Notes: a model not told the origin generated them from the letters alone. Shown: positions 7,773 to 16,013, numbered from the stretch's first letter. The stretch: 64,000 bases of DNA from Clostridia bacterium (GCA_902363595.1 CABJAP010000009.1:124001-188000); one strand, 5' to 3'. Program-made: numbers and translations.

Positions 7773-8661
7773 AAATCAGTTCCGTTCAAAAGCGGGAATT
7801 ATCGCAGTCGTTTTTTTGACTGCTTCCAATTCTATATTTTTTAAGCTGTCCACGGTTCCGGCGATGGTTTTTGTCAGCTGCCGGTTTCTTGTTTGCGCTC
7901 TGGTCTTTCTTGCGGCTGCAATGCTGAGCAGGTGTCAGAGAAAAGAACAGGCAGCCCCCTTATCTCCCAAAACTGCCATTTGTCTGTTTGCGACCGGCTT
8001 TGTTTTTTCCCTGGGAGCCTTTGCCTATTTTGTTGCCCTCAAGGAAACGGCTCTTTCCAGTGTGTTGATCCTCAATAGCAGCAATGCCATTTTTGTAGTC
8101 TGCTTTTCTGCTGTTTTTTTACGGGAACGGCTCAATCCCTGGGTTGTCCTTTCAATTGGGGTGACCTTGGTCGGATGTACCATCGTATTTCTGGATAAGG
8201 CCGGCGGCGCCAATTCTCTGAAAGGAAATCTGTTCGCTCTTCTATGTGCAGTCTGCGCGGCAATCTATATGACATCCATGAAACACTTTGCCCATGTGGA
8301 GGTTCCGATAAAACTGTGCATTGTTTATAGCGGAAGCTTCTTTTTCGCTTTGACGGCGGCAATGATCCAAGGGCATTCATTTACCGCCTATGCTGACGGG
8401 CAGCCCTTTGCCATTTATGAATACGCCTGGATGCTGGGTGCAGCCATCCTTGCCGTCTGCATACCCCAGTCTGTGATCAACTGGGCGCTGCGGTATGTGA
8501 AAGCCACCTTTGCCGGGAATGTGGCGCTGCTGGAACCTATCATCGGCATTGTTTACGGCTGCCTGATCTGGGGCGATACGCTGTCCATGAACCAGATCTT
8601 TGGCGGAATGCTTGCTGTCGGCGGGCTGTTTCTCTACGGCCTGTCGGATAAGAAAGAATAA
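7756..8661 (+). CDS. EamA/DMT-superfamily transporter
   Basis: A 301-residue membrane protein with about ten hydrophobic segments in two EamA-like halves, each around 140 residues (for example AICLFATGFVFSLGAFAYFV and the late LLEPIIGIVYGCLIWGDTLS). The second half carries the conserved EPI...G segment of the family. Translation seems to start at TTG 7756, inside the end of the upstream gene (17-base overlap), with AGGCGG in front; the next in-frame ATG is about 30 residues in and would remove the first membrane segment. Tight overlap means co-expression with the MerR-methyltransferase fusion. The substrate is unknown. Confidence 0.85.
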   Translation: MKKKDENQFRSKAGIIAVVFLTASNSIFFKLSTVPAMVFVSCRFLVCALVFLAAAMLSRCQRKEQAAPLSPKTAICLFATGFVFSLGAFAYFVALKETALSSVLILNSSNAIFVVCFSAVFLRERLNPWVVLSIGVTLVGCTIVFLDKAGGANSLKGNLFALLCAVCAAIYMTSMKHFAHVEVPIKLCIVYSGSFFFALTAAMIQGHSFTAYADGQPFAIYEYAWMLGAAILAVCIPQSVINWALRYVKATFAGNVALLEPIIGIVYGCLIWGDTLSMNQIFGGMLAVGGLFLYGLSDKKE

Positions 8662-8726
8662 AAGTTTGCATTTTTCTGTCACACAAACAGAAAAATAGCG
8701 TCTAATTACATAGGAGGTAAACATTT

Positions 8727-9575
8727 ATGGAAAAACAAGAGATAATGGAATTGGTGCAGCAGGCAATGGAAGGTGATAAGAACGCTTTGGAAGCGGTTCT
8801 TGCCGATATACAGGATTTGGTGTACAACCTGTCGCTACGGATGCTGGGCATGCCTGCTGACGCGGAAGATGCTTCGCAGGAGATATTGATTAAAGTTATG
8901 ACCCACCTTTCTTCCTTCAGAAAAGAAAGCAGCTTCACCACATGGGTATTCCGCATCGCGGTCAATCACCTGCGGGATTACAAAAAAAGCATGTTTGCAA
9001 AACATCCCCTCAGCTTTGAATTTTACGGAGCCGATATTATGAGCGGCAAAGAGCAGGATGTTCCGGACCTGACTCAGGGAGTCGATGCTTCCCTGCTGGC
9101 GGAGGAACTGAAATTTTCCTGTACCAACGTGATGCTCCAGTGTCTGGATGCGGAAAGCAGGTGTATTTTCATTCTGGGAACTATGTTCAAGGTGGACAGC
9201 AAGGTGGCCGGAGAAATTTTAGACATAACGCCGGAGACCTATCGCAAACGGCTGTCCCGCATCAGACAGAAAATGGCTGAGTTTCTGGGCGCCTACTGCG
9301 GGCTATCAGGTACGGGACCCTGCAATTGTGCCAATCGGGTCAACTACGCCATCGCTTCCCATCGGATCAACCCTGAACACCTGGAGTATCAGGGAAAGGA
9401 GACTTCCTCAGGAGGAATGCTGGAGCGGTGCAAAAGCGCCATGGAAAAGATCGACGACTTGTCGGCGCTTTTCGCCCAAATGCCGTCTTATAAAGTCAGC
9501 CCCAAAGTAATGCAATTTTTGGAGCAGTTTTTAAAATCGGAAGAATATCGAATTGTAAAGGAGGCGCAGCAATGA
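8727..9575 (+). CDS. ECF-type RNA polymerase sigma factor with cysteine-containing C-terminal extension
   Basis: A 282-residue sigma-70 family protein. Region 2 is clear (LVYNLSLRMLGMPADAEDAS, then STF-like FRKESSFTTWVFRIAVNHLR), and region 4 follows (DITPETYRKRLSRIRQKM). It is longer than a standard ECF factor: after region 4 come a YCGLSGTGPCNCANRV segment with three cysteines and about 70 further residues. A CG...PCxC segment after region 4 recurs in some ECF groups and may sense metal or redox state. A good AGGAGGT site precedes the ATG. The stop overlaps the next gene (ATGA). No anti-sigma gene is adjacent. Confidence 0.85.
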   Translation: MEKQEIMELVQQAMEGDKNALEAVLADIQDLVYNLSLRMLGMPADAEDASQEILIKVMTHLSSFRKESSFTTWVFRIAVNHLRDYKKSMFAKHPLSFEFYGADIMSGKEQDVPDLTQGVDASLLAEELKFSCTNVMLQCLDAESRCIFILGTMFKVDSKVAGEILDITPETYRKRLSRIRQKMAEFLGAYCGLSGTGPCNCANRVNYAIASHRINPEHLEYQGKETSSGGMLERCKSAMEKIDDLSALFAQMPSYKVSPKVMQFLEQFLKSEEYRIVKEAQQ

Positions 9576-10252
9576 ATATGCAGCTGATGCTGGATTATCT
9601 GGCAGAACTGGAAGAAAACAACGAGAAGGACTGGTATCATGCCCATAAGGAGGAGTATACCAAAGCCAACGCCCAGTTCTTGGAACTGGTAGAGCATCTC
9701 AACCTGGAAATCAGCAAATTTGACAGCAGCGTGTCCTTATATGAACCAAAACAGCTGACCTTCAAGCTGATGCGGGACACCAGATTCAGCAAGGACAAGT
9801 CGCCCTACAATCCGTCCTTCCGCGCCCACATCGGTCCCAAAGGCAAGCTGCCCATTCCGGTGGGCTATTATTTGATGATTCGACCCGGCGGAAAATCCTT
9901 TTTAGGAGGCGGTCTCTTTGCGGACATGTTCAAGGATGCGACGAACATGATTCGGGATTATTTGCTGAGCCACGGACAGGAATGGGAAGAAATCATCGGC
10001 GCTCCGGAATTTACCAGACATTTTACGGTTGATGGAAGTAAACTGAAGAATGTACCCCGCGGGTACGATGCCGATCATCCCCAGGCGGAATATCTGAAAT
10101 ACAAAAGCTGGTATTTGGAATATACCCTGGAGGATTCCAAGCTTACTCAGGATGCGTTTCTATCCTCAGCCATTGAAATTTTCCGGGCAATGAAGCCTTT
10201 CAACGACTTTCTAAACCAGGCGTTGGAGAATTTTCAAATGCCCCAGCGGTAG
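9572..10252 (+). CDS. DUF2461 (TIGR02453) family protein
   Basis: A 226-residue soluble protein of the DUF2461 family. Typical features are the N-terminal LEENNEKDWYHAHKEEY, the central LTFKLMRDTRFSKDKSPYNP followed by RAHI, and GGKSFLGGGLF. No biochemical function is established for the family. It is translationally coupled (ATGA) to the ECF sigma factor gene before it, so it is probably made together with that factor. No signal peptide or membrane segment is visible. Confidence 0.85.
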   Translation: MNMQLMLDYLAELEENNEKDWYHAHKEEYTKANAQFLELVEHLNLEISKFDSSVSLYEPKQLTFKLMRDTRFSKDKSPYNPSFRAHIGPKGKLPIPVGYYLMIRPGGKSFLGGGLFADMFKDATNMIRDYLLSHGQEWEEIIGAPEFTRHFTVDGSKLKNVPRGYDADHPQAEYLKYKSWYLEYTLEDSKLTQDAFLSSAIEIFRAMKPFNDFLNQALENFQMPQR

Positions 10253-10312
10253 CGAAAGGCCAGAGGAAAACCGGCCAAGAAAACAAGAATTTTCCGTATA
10301 TTTTATAGCCTC

Positions 10313-10341
10313 TTGCAAAAACCTTGCCAATCGAGTAAAAT
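10313..10341 (+). promoter_or_regulatory. SigA-type promoter of the 3-hydroxyacyl-CoA dehydrogenase gene
   Basis: TTGCAA (10313-10318), a 17-base spacer and TAAAAT (10336-10341). Transcription would begin near 10348. An in-frame ATG at 10342 lies before that, which supports the dehydrogenase start at 10393. Confidence 0.6.
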
Positions 10342-10392
10342 ATGATTCATGCGTCTGATAGCGATCATAACAAGCAGAAAGGAAATAAGCAC

Positions 10393-11289
10393 ATGAATGT
10401 AAAAAAAGTATTTGTAGTTGGTGCCGGGTTTATGGGTTCAGGTATCGTGGAAAACGTAGCCGCAAAGGGATTGGAGGCGGTTGCTTATGATATTTCCCAG
10501 CAGCAGCTTGAAAGAAGCCGCAAGGGCATTGTAAGGAGCCTGGACAAACAGGTTAAAAAGGGAAAGATTTCGGAAGGCGATAAAACGGAAATCCTTTCCA
10601 GGATTCGTTATGTCACTGACATCACTGAATGCAGCAAGGCGGACGTGGTGATCGAGGCGGTTGCGGAAAATAAAGACATCAAAGTCAGCATCATGAAAGA
10701 AATCGAAAAACATGCCAAAGAAGAAGCGATCATTGCCAGCAATACGTCGTCCATTTCCATCACTTCCCTGGGGAGCGTGTTTAAAGAGCCGGAACGGTTC
10801 GTGGGCATGCACTTTTTCAGCCCTGTGCCGAGAATTCCTCTTATGGAGATCGTCAGAGGCTATCAGACCGGTCAGCGGGCCATCGAAATTGCCAGCGAAC
10901 TGGGCGAATATTTGGGCAAGACCTGCATCCTGGCGCAGGACGAAGCCGGATTTATCGTCAACCGCATGCTTATTCCCATGCTCAATGAAGCCTGTATTTT
11001 GGTAGAGCGCAAAATCGGAACGATCGAAGAGATCGATATGGGTATGAAAAAAGGGCTGAACCATCCCATGGGTCCTCTGGAATTGATGGATATGATCGGG
11101 ATCGATGTGGAGCTTGCCGTAATGGAAGTGCTCCATGAAGAGATTGGAGACCCAAAATACAGACCGGCCGTTTCTCTGAGGAGAATGGTAGACTCGGGCT
11201 TTCTTGGGAGAAAAACCAATGTGGGATTCTATGTCTATAATGAAGACGGCACAAAATACCCCAACCCAAAACTGCTGGAACTGAGATAG
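10393..11289 (+). CDS. 3-hydroxyacyl-CoA dehydrogenase (3-hydroxybutyryl-CoA dehydrogenase type)
   Basis: A 298-residue NAD(P)-dependent dehydrogenase that interconverts 3-hydroxyacyl-CoA and 3-oxoacyl-CoA, as in butyrate formation or beta-oxidation. The Rossmann motif VVGAGFMGSGIVENVA lies at the N-terminus. The catalytic histidine is in GMHFFSPVPRIPLMEIV, and the C-terminal domain has GFIVNRMLIPMLNEA and MGPLELMDMIGID. The start at 10393 has AGAAAGGAAA before it. The gene is monocistronic between its own promoter and terminator, not in a but/crt/bcd cluster, so a specialised role or a paralogue is possible. Confidence 0.9.
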   Translation: MNVKKVFVVGAGFMGSGIVENVAAKGLEAVAYDISQQQLERSRKGIVRSLDKQVKKGKISEGDKTEILSRIRYVTDITECSKADVVIEAVAENKDIKVSIMKEIEKHAKEEAIIASNTSSISITSLGSVFKEPERFVGMHFFSPVPRIPLMEIVRGYQTGQRAIEIASELGEYLGKTCILAQDEAGFIVNRMLIPMLNEACILVERKIGTIEEIDMGMKKGLNHPMGPLELMDMIGIDVELAVMEVLHEEIGDPKYRPAVSLRRMVDSGFLGRKTNVGFYVYNEDGTKYPNPKLLELR

Positions 11290-11305
11290 AACAAAATAGA
11301 TGGGA

Positions 11306-11355
11306 GCCTGCCCTTTTCAGAAGCTGATTCTGTAAAAGGCGGGCTTTCTTTGTTG
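11306..11355 (+). terminator. Terminator of the 3-hydroxyacyl-CoA dehydrogenase gene
   Basis: A long hairpin pairs GCCTGCCCTTTTCAGAA (11306-11322) with TTCTGTAAAAGGCGGGC (11327-11343), with two G-U type pairs and one mismatch, followed by TTTCTTTGTT. Confidence 0.75.
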
Positions 11356-11374
11356 TCCAAACAAATAAAAAATG

Positions 11375-11423
11375 ATATACTATTCTGGCAGATTGATACG
11401 GCGTTGCCGCAAGGTACAGAATA
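11375..11423 (+). repeat. Variable-stem/CGGC-core repeat element, dispersed copy A
   Basis: A TATAC box is followed by outer stem TATTCTG (11381-11387) pairing with CAGAATA (11417-11423). Inside lies the constant core CGGCGTTGCCG (11399-11409), itself a small hairpin, then CAAGG. The layout matches the array before pyrH, but with a different outer stem. A second hairpin follows at once (AGATGC 11430-11435 with GCATCT 11448-11453). Confidence 0.65.
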
Positions 11424-11453
11424 AGTGAAAGATGCTCGACATGGCTCGCATCT

Positions 11454-11480
11454 TATACGATTCTGGCAGATTGGTACGAG
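11454..11480 (+). repeat. Partial second copy of the element
   Basis: The segment repeats the opening of copy A (TATAC, then ATTCTGGCAGATTGGTACG) but breaks off before the CGGC core and runs into a seven-T tract. It looks like a truncated tandem unit. Confidence 0.5.
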
Positions 11481-11565
11481 TTTTTTTGATGGGCAGATGT
11501 GCTCTGCGCGATACAAGAATAGCGGAAATCGCCAGGCTCAGGTAAATTTTTATAATAATCCGTGA

Positions 11566-11594
11566 TTTTTACGCAAAGTTGCGGGTTTGCGGGG
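11566..11594 (+). repeat. Dispersed TTTGCG hairpin repeat, copy 1
   Basis: TTTTTACGCAAAG, then a short variable loop, then GGGTTTGCGGGG. CGCAAA (11572-11577) pairs with TTTGCG (11586-11591). Near-identical copies lie at 15971-15998 and 46788-46816, all intergenic. Confidence 0.6.
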
Positions 11595-11851
11595 ACTTCA
11601 ACGGGGAAAATGAATGGCTGGCTTCCGTAAAGCCTATTAACGCTTATTTAAGAGTGCGTAATCGTTGAAATAAGGGTAAATTTTGAAAAATATTTTCGGT
11701 TTTTTCCGGAAAATAACATCTGACCAGGCATTGGTATGGAAAAATGCCAGCGAAGCGGCGGAAGGGTGCGGAGGTTAGCGCGAACTTTTGTTTCACCATC
11801 GGGTATGGGCGCTATTTAGATACCTATGTGTATACATGGGAGGGAGGGTAT

Positions 11852-13123
11852 ATGGATTTAAAGGATTTTACAGATTTGGGAAACGATATTGGCAGACGGG
11901 TAAACGATGCCATTAATAATAGGAACTTCGATCAGCTGAATCGGGATATCCGAGACAAGGTGGATCAGGCTTTTTACGGAGGATCGGCAGCGGGGTCAGG
12001 AAGCATGGGCGGATTCGGCGGTATTAATGGAAAGCTGTATCATGGACCCGAAGACGATGAACCCGGTACAGATACCGGACAGGCCTCAGCCAGCCGTCCG
12101 GCCGGTTTTCAGCCGTACAGGCAGAATACGAGTGTGCCGTCAGTGAAAACTGCCGGGGGAGTACCGGTTCTGCGGAAGGTTCCGGGGCGCATTTCAGGCG
12201 TGCTGATGATGGTGATCGGCTACGGCCTGGCCGGCGGATTTGGGATTGCCATGATTGTACTGGGAATTCTCAGTGCTACCATGAGCTCGGTGGGCAGCGT
12301 TCCCGCAGGTATTTTGGGTGCAGTGGCGGGAGGCTTTGTGCCTCTTTTTCTGGCCGGATTGATCACGGCTGCCCTGGGGACAAAGCGCTATGGTCTTGCC
12401 AGCCGCTTCAGAAAATATCTATCCTCCATGGGAGGACAGACGTTCTGTGCCATTAAGGAACTGGCTCAAAGATCAGGCAAGAGCGCCAAGTTTGTCTGCA
12501 AAGACTTGCAGAAGATGATCGATAAGAACTTCTTTTTGGAAGGACATATCGATGATCAGAAAACTTGTTTTATTGGAACCGATGAGCTTTACAACCAATA
12601 TGTGCAGGCAAGGGACAGCGCGGCGGCCAGCGCAGAAGAGGCGGAGAAGGAGCACGCCCGGCCAGCGGAGGCTGGAGATGCCCAGATGGAGCAGGTCATT
12701 GCTGAGGGTAAAGCCTATCTTAAAACGATCCGCGAGGCCAATGACGCCATTTATAACCCGGATATTTCGCAAAAGCTGTATCGGATGGAGAGCATTGTCA
12801 AAAAGATTTTCGATTATGTTCGTGAGAATCCCGAGCAGGTGGGGCAGCTGCGAAGGTTCATGAGCTACTACATGCCGACGACAGAAAAGCTGGTAAACGC
12901 TTATCGGGAGCTGGACGAGCAGACGATACAAGGCGAAAATATAACCAAAGCAAAAGGCGAGATCGCAAGAACGCTTGATACGATCAATGAAGCTTATGAA
13001 AAGCTTTACGATAGTATGTATGTGGATGTGGCCATGGATGTTTCCAGCGACATTGCTGTGCTCAAGACGCTCTTTGCGCAAGAGGGATTGGCAGGAGATG
13101 AAATTAACGGAGGTAAGAAGTGA
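11852..13123 (+). CDS. XpaC-like (5-bromo-4-chloroindolyl phosphate hydrolysis) family membrane protein
   Basis: A 423-residue protein paired with TelA, as in many Firmicutes. The N-terminal third is polar and glycine-rich. Two membrane segments follow at about residues 115-180 (MMVIGYGLAGGFGIAMIVLG and GILGAVAGGFVPLFLAGLI), and the C-terminal half is a helical cytoplasmic region (KAYLKTIREANDAIYNPDIS, ending in the NAYRELDEQTIQGENI stretch) of XpaC proteins. Despite its name the family has no firmly established enzymatic role. An in-frame start at 11744 would add 36 unsupported residues; the ATG at 11852 has GGGAGGGAGGG before it. It ends over the telA start. Confidence 0.8.
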   Translation: MDLKDFTDLGNDIGRRVNDAINNRNFDQLNRDIRDKVDQAFYGGSAAGSGSMGGFGGINGKLYHGPEDDEPGTDTGQASASRPAGFQPYRQNTSVPSVKTAGGVPVLRKVPGRISGVLMMVIGYGLAGGFGIAMIVLGILSATMSSVGSVPAGILGAVAGGFVPLFLAGLITAALGTKRYGLASRFRKYLSSMGGQTFCAIKELAQRSGKSAKFVCKDLQKMIDKNFFLEGHIDDQKTCFIGTDELYNQYVQARDSAAASAEEAEKEHARPAEAGDAQMEQVIAEGKAYLKTIREANDAIYNPDISQKLYRMESIVKKIFDYVRENPEQVGQLRRFMSYYMPTTEKLVNAYRELDEQTIQGENITKAKGEIARTLDTINEAYEKLYDSMYVDVAMDVSSDIAVLKTLFAQEGLAGDEINGGKK

Positions 13124-14253
13124 TGAGTGATTTTAATTCGGATTTTAATTTGGGGGAAGCGCCGCAGATGAAGCAGGCGAAAGCGAGTGAGATGCAAAAG
13201 ACCCTTACCGTGCAGGAGGAATACCAGCAGTATCCTCTGAATGATACGGAAAAACAGCAGATCGAAGCCTTTGCTGATAAGATCGATCTCTACGACAGCC
13301 AGACGGTGCTGCAATACGCATCCGGCACACAAAAGCAGATTGCCGATTTTTCCGAACAGGCGCTGGATAATGTAAAGACCAAGGATTTTGGCGAAGTGGG
13401 CGAAACCCTGACCCGAGTCATTGGGGAGCTGAGGAACTTTGACGCCCAGGAAGAACAGAAAGGGATCTTCGGGTTCTTCAAAAAGAATGCGAATAAATTG
13501 GCTGCGATGAAAACCAAATATGAGAAGGCAGAGACCAATATCGAAAATATCTGCAAGGTGCTGGAGGGTCATCAGATTCAGTTGATGAAGGATTCAGCCA
13601 TGCTGGATCAGATGTATGACATGAACCAGGATTATTTCAAGCAGCTGACCATGTACATCATTGCCGGGAAAAAGAAGCTGGAACACGCGAAAAATGTGGA
13701 GTTGCCCCAGATGATGGAAAAGGCCCGGGCATCGGAACGCAGCGAAGATCTCAATGCGGCCAATGATTATGCGTCGCTGATCGCCCGCTTTGAAAAGAAA
13801 ATTTACGACCTGGAGCTGACCAGGACCATCTCCCTGCAGACTGGACCGCAGATTCGGCTCATTCAAAACAACGATGTGCTCATGTCGGAAAAGATTCAGT
13901 CCATGCTGGTGAACACAGTTCCGCTGTGGAAGAGCCAGATGGTCATCGCCCTGGGCATCGAACACTCCAATAAAGCGGCCCAGGCCCAAAAGGCAGTCAC
14001 GGACATGACCAACGAACTATTAACCAAGAACGCAGAAAACCTGAAAACCGCCACCGTAGAAACCGCAAGGCAGATGGAACGGGGCGTTGTGGACGTGGAA
14101 ACTCTGGAGCACACCAATGAGCTGCTGATTTCCACCATTGACGAAGTGGTACAGATTCAAGAAGAGGGCAGACAAAAACGAGAAACAGCTGAAGCCGCAC
14201 TGATGAGAATGGAAAATGAGCTCAAGCAGAAGCTGATGGAGATCAATCAGTAA
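13123..14253 (+). CDS. TelA family toxic-anion resistance protein
   Basis: A 376-residue, largely helical cytoplasmic protein of the TelA family, associated with tellurite and cell-envelope stress resistance. Family segments include DKIDLYDSQTVLQYASGTQK, a central KANKLAAMKTKY-like helix, ETNIENICKVLEGHQIQLMK, and the long C-terminal helices (TLEHTNELLISTIDEVVQIQ). The start is ATG 13123, overlapping the XpaC stop (TGATG), with GGAGG nine bases before; a GTG at 13120 is possible. With XpaC it forms a two-gene operon. Confidence 0.87.
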   Translation: MSDFNSDFNLGEAPQMKQAKASEMQKTLTVQEEYQQYPLNDTEKQQIEAFADKIDLYDSQTVLQYASGTQKQIADFSEQALDNVKTKDFGEVGETLTRVIGELRNFDAQEEQKGIFGFFKKNANKLAAMKTKYEKAETNIENICKVLEGHQIQLMKDSAMLDQMYDMNQDYFKQLTMYIIAGKKKLEHAKNVELPQMMEKARASERSEDLNAANDYASLIARFEKKIYDLELTRTISLQTGPQIRLIQNNDVLMSEKIQSMLVNTVPLWKSQMVIALGIEHSNKAAQAQKAVTDMTNELLTKNAENLKTATVETARQMERGVVDVETLEHTNELLISTIDEVVQIQEEGRQKRETAEAALMRMENELKQKLMEINQ

Positions 14254-14284
14254 AGAGCCGAGGTGCCGGCTCGCTTCAACACTT

Positions 14285-14456
14285 AAAAAAATATTTGCCT
14301 ACGGACGAACTGCTAACGGCTGATAAGGAGCCCGTGTCAGCGGACAATCTGAGCTTTATGGACAGCATCTTTAATGAGAAAACGCTTGAAAAGATTGATC
14401 TGATCCGCACAGCCATTGATGAGATTCATATGTTGGAGGAACTGCTTTATGTATAG
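14285..14456 (+). pseudogene. Short coding-like frame after telA, possible gene remnant
   Basis: One frame stays open from telA's end to a TAG at 14454-14456 and has a protein-like composition (for example MDSIFNEKTLEKIDLIRTAI, from an ATG at 14358). There is no ribosome binding site for that ATG. The stop overlaps the start of the next small frame (ATG at 14449). It may be a decayed gene end or a very small real gene. No family was recognised. Confidence 0.25.
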
Positions 14457-14739
14457 GGCATTAAACATCCTCGGGCTCTATGCGAGAGTGATCTTCTATC
14501 CTTTAGGGAAGGATGCGCCGTGGGGATTTACCAGGATAAGCGGTTCTCAGAATGATTCTAACGTGGAAAAGCCGTTTGTAGCGGTCAATGCTTTTGAATC
14601 TTATCTTGTAACATATGAGAAGCTTGAAGATCTCTTGGAATTATGTGGCCTGAAGCCGGATGATCTTGGCATCAGCCCCCCCTTTTTTCCAAATGCTTCT
14701 GCCGACTCGCAATATGCCCCGGTCAGGCAACAGCAATAG
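14449..14739 (+). CDS. Hypothetical small protein (unrecognised)
   Basis: A 96-residue frame starting MYRALNILGLYARVIFYPLG and continuing through KPFVAVNAFESYLVTYEKLE to a proline-rich end. GGAGGAAC lies about eleven bases before the ATG. The start overlaps the stop of the preceding short frame, and the end runs 17 bases into the convergent acyltransferase gene. No domain was recognised. The last 20 residues lie over the 3' end of that gene and look non-native, so this could be a truncated gene. Confidence 0.35.
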   Translation: MYRALNILGLYARVIFYPLGKDAPWGFTRISGSQNDSNVEKPFVAVNAFESYLVTYEKLEDLLELCGLKPDDLGISPPFFPNASADSQYAPVRQQQ

Positions 14740-15847
14740 CAATTCCAATGGCAGCCAGGCACAGAATGATCACCGGAAGGGGACCCCTTCTTTTTTCTTC
14801 CAACAGCTTTAAAAGGACAGAGACAATTAGCGACCCGCCGAGGAAAATCGTGATCGACGCTGCCAGAGGCAGTTCAGGCAGAAACTGCTTCATCGCGCTG
14901 ATGACCGTCCAGTGTGTTAGATACAAGTAAAGGCTAAGTTTGCCAAGATAGATGAAAGCGCCCGTGCCGTGAGAATTGAAAAACCTGGATACCGGCGTCC
15001 GATTGAGGAAAGCCAAAAGAATAATTCCCGCAAAAACAAGGATAAAAAACAAGCTGTCCTGCTTATTAAGATGATCCCGCAAAACGAAGAATCCTGCCAG
15101 GGAGATATAACAGGTGATCTCTGCCGTCAGGGCAAAACCCCTGTGGATTTCCACCAGCCCTGAATCCTTCAGCTTGTCAAAGGCCGCATAACTCAGCGCG
15201 CCTGCGCACGTACCGGCGAATCCCCGGGGAATAGCCGACAGAATGAAGCCAAAGTATTCATTTCCAATATTCAGCGTCCCCAGAGTCTGGATGATATAGC
15301 TATAAATGACGATAATTGAAACCGGGCAGATGACCCATATAAAAGCCTTTTTAAAATAACGTGCCAGTGGATAAGCGATAATCAAAGATAACAGCATTGC
15401 CGACAGATACCATGCCTGTCCCAGCAGGTAGTCCGCACCAAACTGAGGGTCCTGGATAAATCCGGCGCCCTGCAGCAGCAAAAATTCCCACTTAAAATGA
15501 AAGAGGCTTTCCAGCACCTTGGTGATGGTCGACAAATGGTTTGAAAGCACGAAAAAAATAAATTGAAAGCTGAATACAATGGTATAAGTTCCATAAAAGG
15601 ACTTTGCTTTATGCAAGGTATAAGCAAAAGAATTCATCGGTTCATCTTTTGTCATAAGGTATTTCATCATGAAAAAACCGGATAGCAAAAAGAAGAAATC
15701 CACGAAAACAAAAGCCAGCGGTATATAATTATGTTTGTCCAGCTCCAGATACATGGAACTGAAATGATACAGCATAATAGATACAGCGGCAATAAACCGA
15801 ATGAATTCTATAGAAGTAGTCCTTGTTGATTTTGATGGAATTTCCAT
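14723..15847 (-). CDS. Acyltransferase-3 family membrane protein (OafA-like)
   Basis: A 374-residue integral membrane protein with about ten hydrophobic segments, matching the acyltransferase-3 family that O-acylates cell-surface sugars or other envelope molecules. Hallmarks are the N-terminal SIEFIRFIAAVSIMLYHF, with the family's conserved early histidine, then FVFVDFFFLLSGFFMMKYL, and the late KLSLYLYLTHWTVISAMKQF. There are no polysaccharide genes nearby, so the acceptor is unknown. The gene stands alone and converges on the small frame before it. Confidence 0.88.
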   Translation of the reverse strand: MEIPSKSTRTTSIEFIRFIAAVSIMLYHFSSMYLELDKHNYIPLAFVFVDFFFLLSGFFMMKYLMTKDEPMNSFAYTLHKAKSFYGTYTIVFSFQFIFFVLSNHLSTITKVLESLFHFKWEFLLLQGAGFIQDPQFGADYLLGQAWYLSAMLLSLIIAYPLARYFKKAFIWVICPVSIIVIYSYIIQTLGTLNIGNEYFGFILSAIPRGFAGTCAGALSYAAFDKLKDSGLVEIHRGFALTAEITCYISLAGFFVLRDHLNKQDSLFFILVFAGIILLAFLNRTPVSRFFNSHGTGAFIYLGKLSLYLYLTHWTVISAMKQFLPELPLAASITIFLGGSLIVSVLLKLLEEKRRGPLPVIILCLAAIGIAIAVA

Positions 15848-15970
15848 ATACGTATCCTTACCCTTTTATTACTTTGTTTCGAGTCTATGAAATGTCCGTA
15901 CATGCTCCATTGTAGCATAAGAACTTCAGCAGCAGCTGGACTCTGGCAAATTTTCATGAAAATTTGTCAT

Positions 15971-15998
15971 TTTTTACACAAAGCAGTGGGTTTGCGGG
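15971..15998 (+). repeat. Dispersed TTTGCG hairpin repeat, copy 2
   Basis: TTTTTACACAAAGCAGTGGG followed by TTTGCGGG, matching the copies at 11566 and 46788 with one change in the left arm. It is preceded by the 18-base palindrome AAATTTTCATGAAAATTT at 15948-15965. It lies directly downstream of the histidine kinase gene's stop. Confidence 0.55.
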
Positions 15999-16013
15999 AA
16001 CTGCTGTCCCTCC

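Larger units (their letters stand above)
11356..11851. other. Repeat-rich intergenic region before the XpaC gene
   Basis: About 500 bases without a convincing gene. It holds the two CGGC-core copies (11375-11480), one copy of the TTTGCG repeat (11566-11594) and a hairpin-like CTGACCAGGCATTGGTAT segment near 11724-11750 with ATGCC as its partner. The open frame extending to 11744 reads upstream of the true XpaC start and has no coding look. Confidence 0.5.

Noticed and set aside
10342..10392. Upstream start for the 3-hydroxyacyl-CoA dehydrogenase
   Set aside because: The ATG lies immediately after the -10 box, before the expected transcription start, and adds residues unlike the family.
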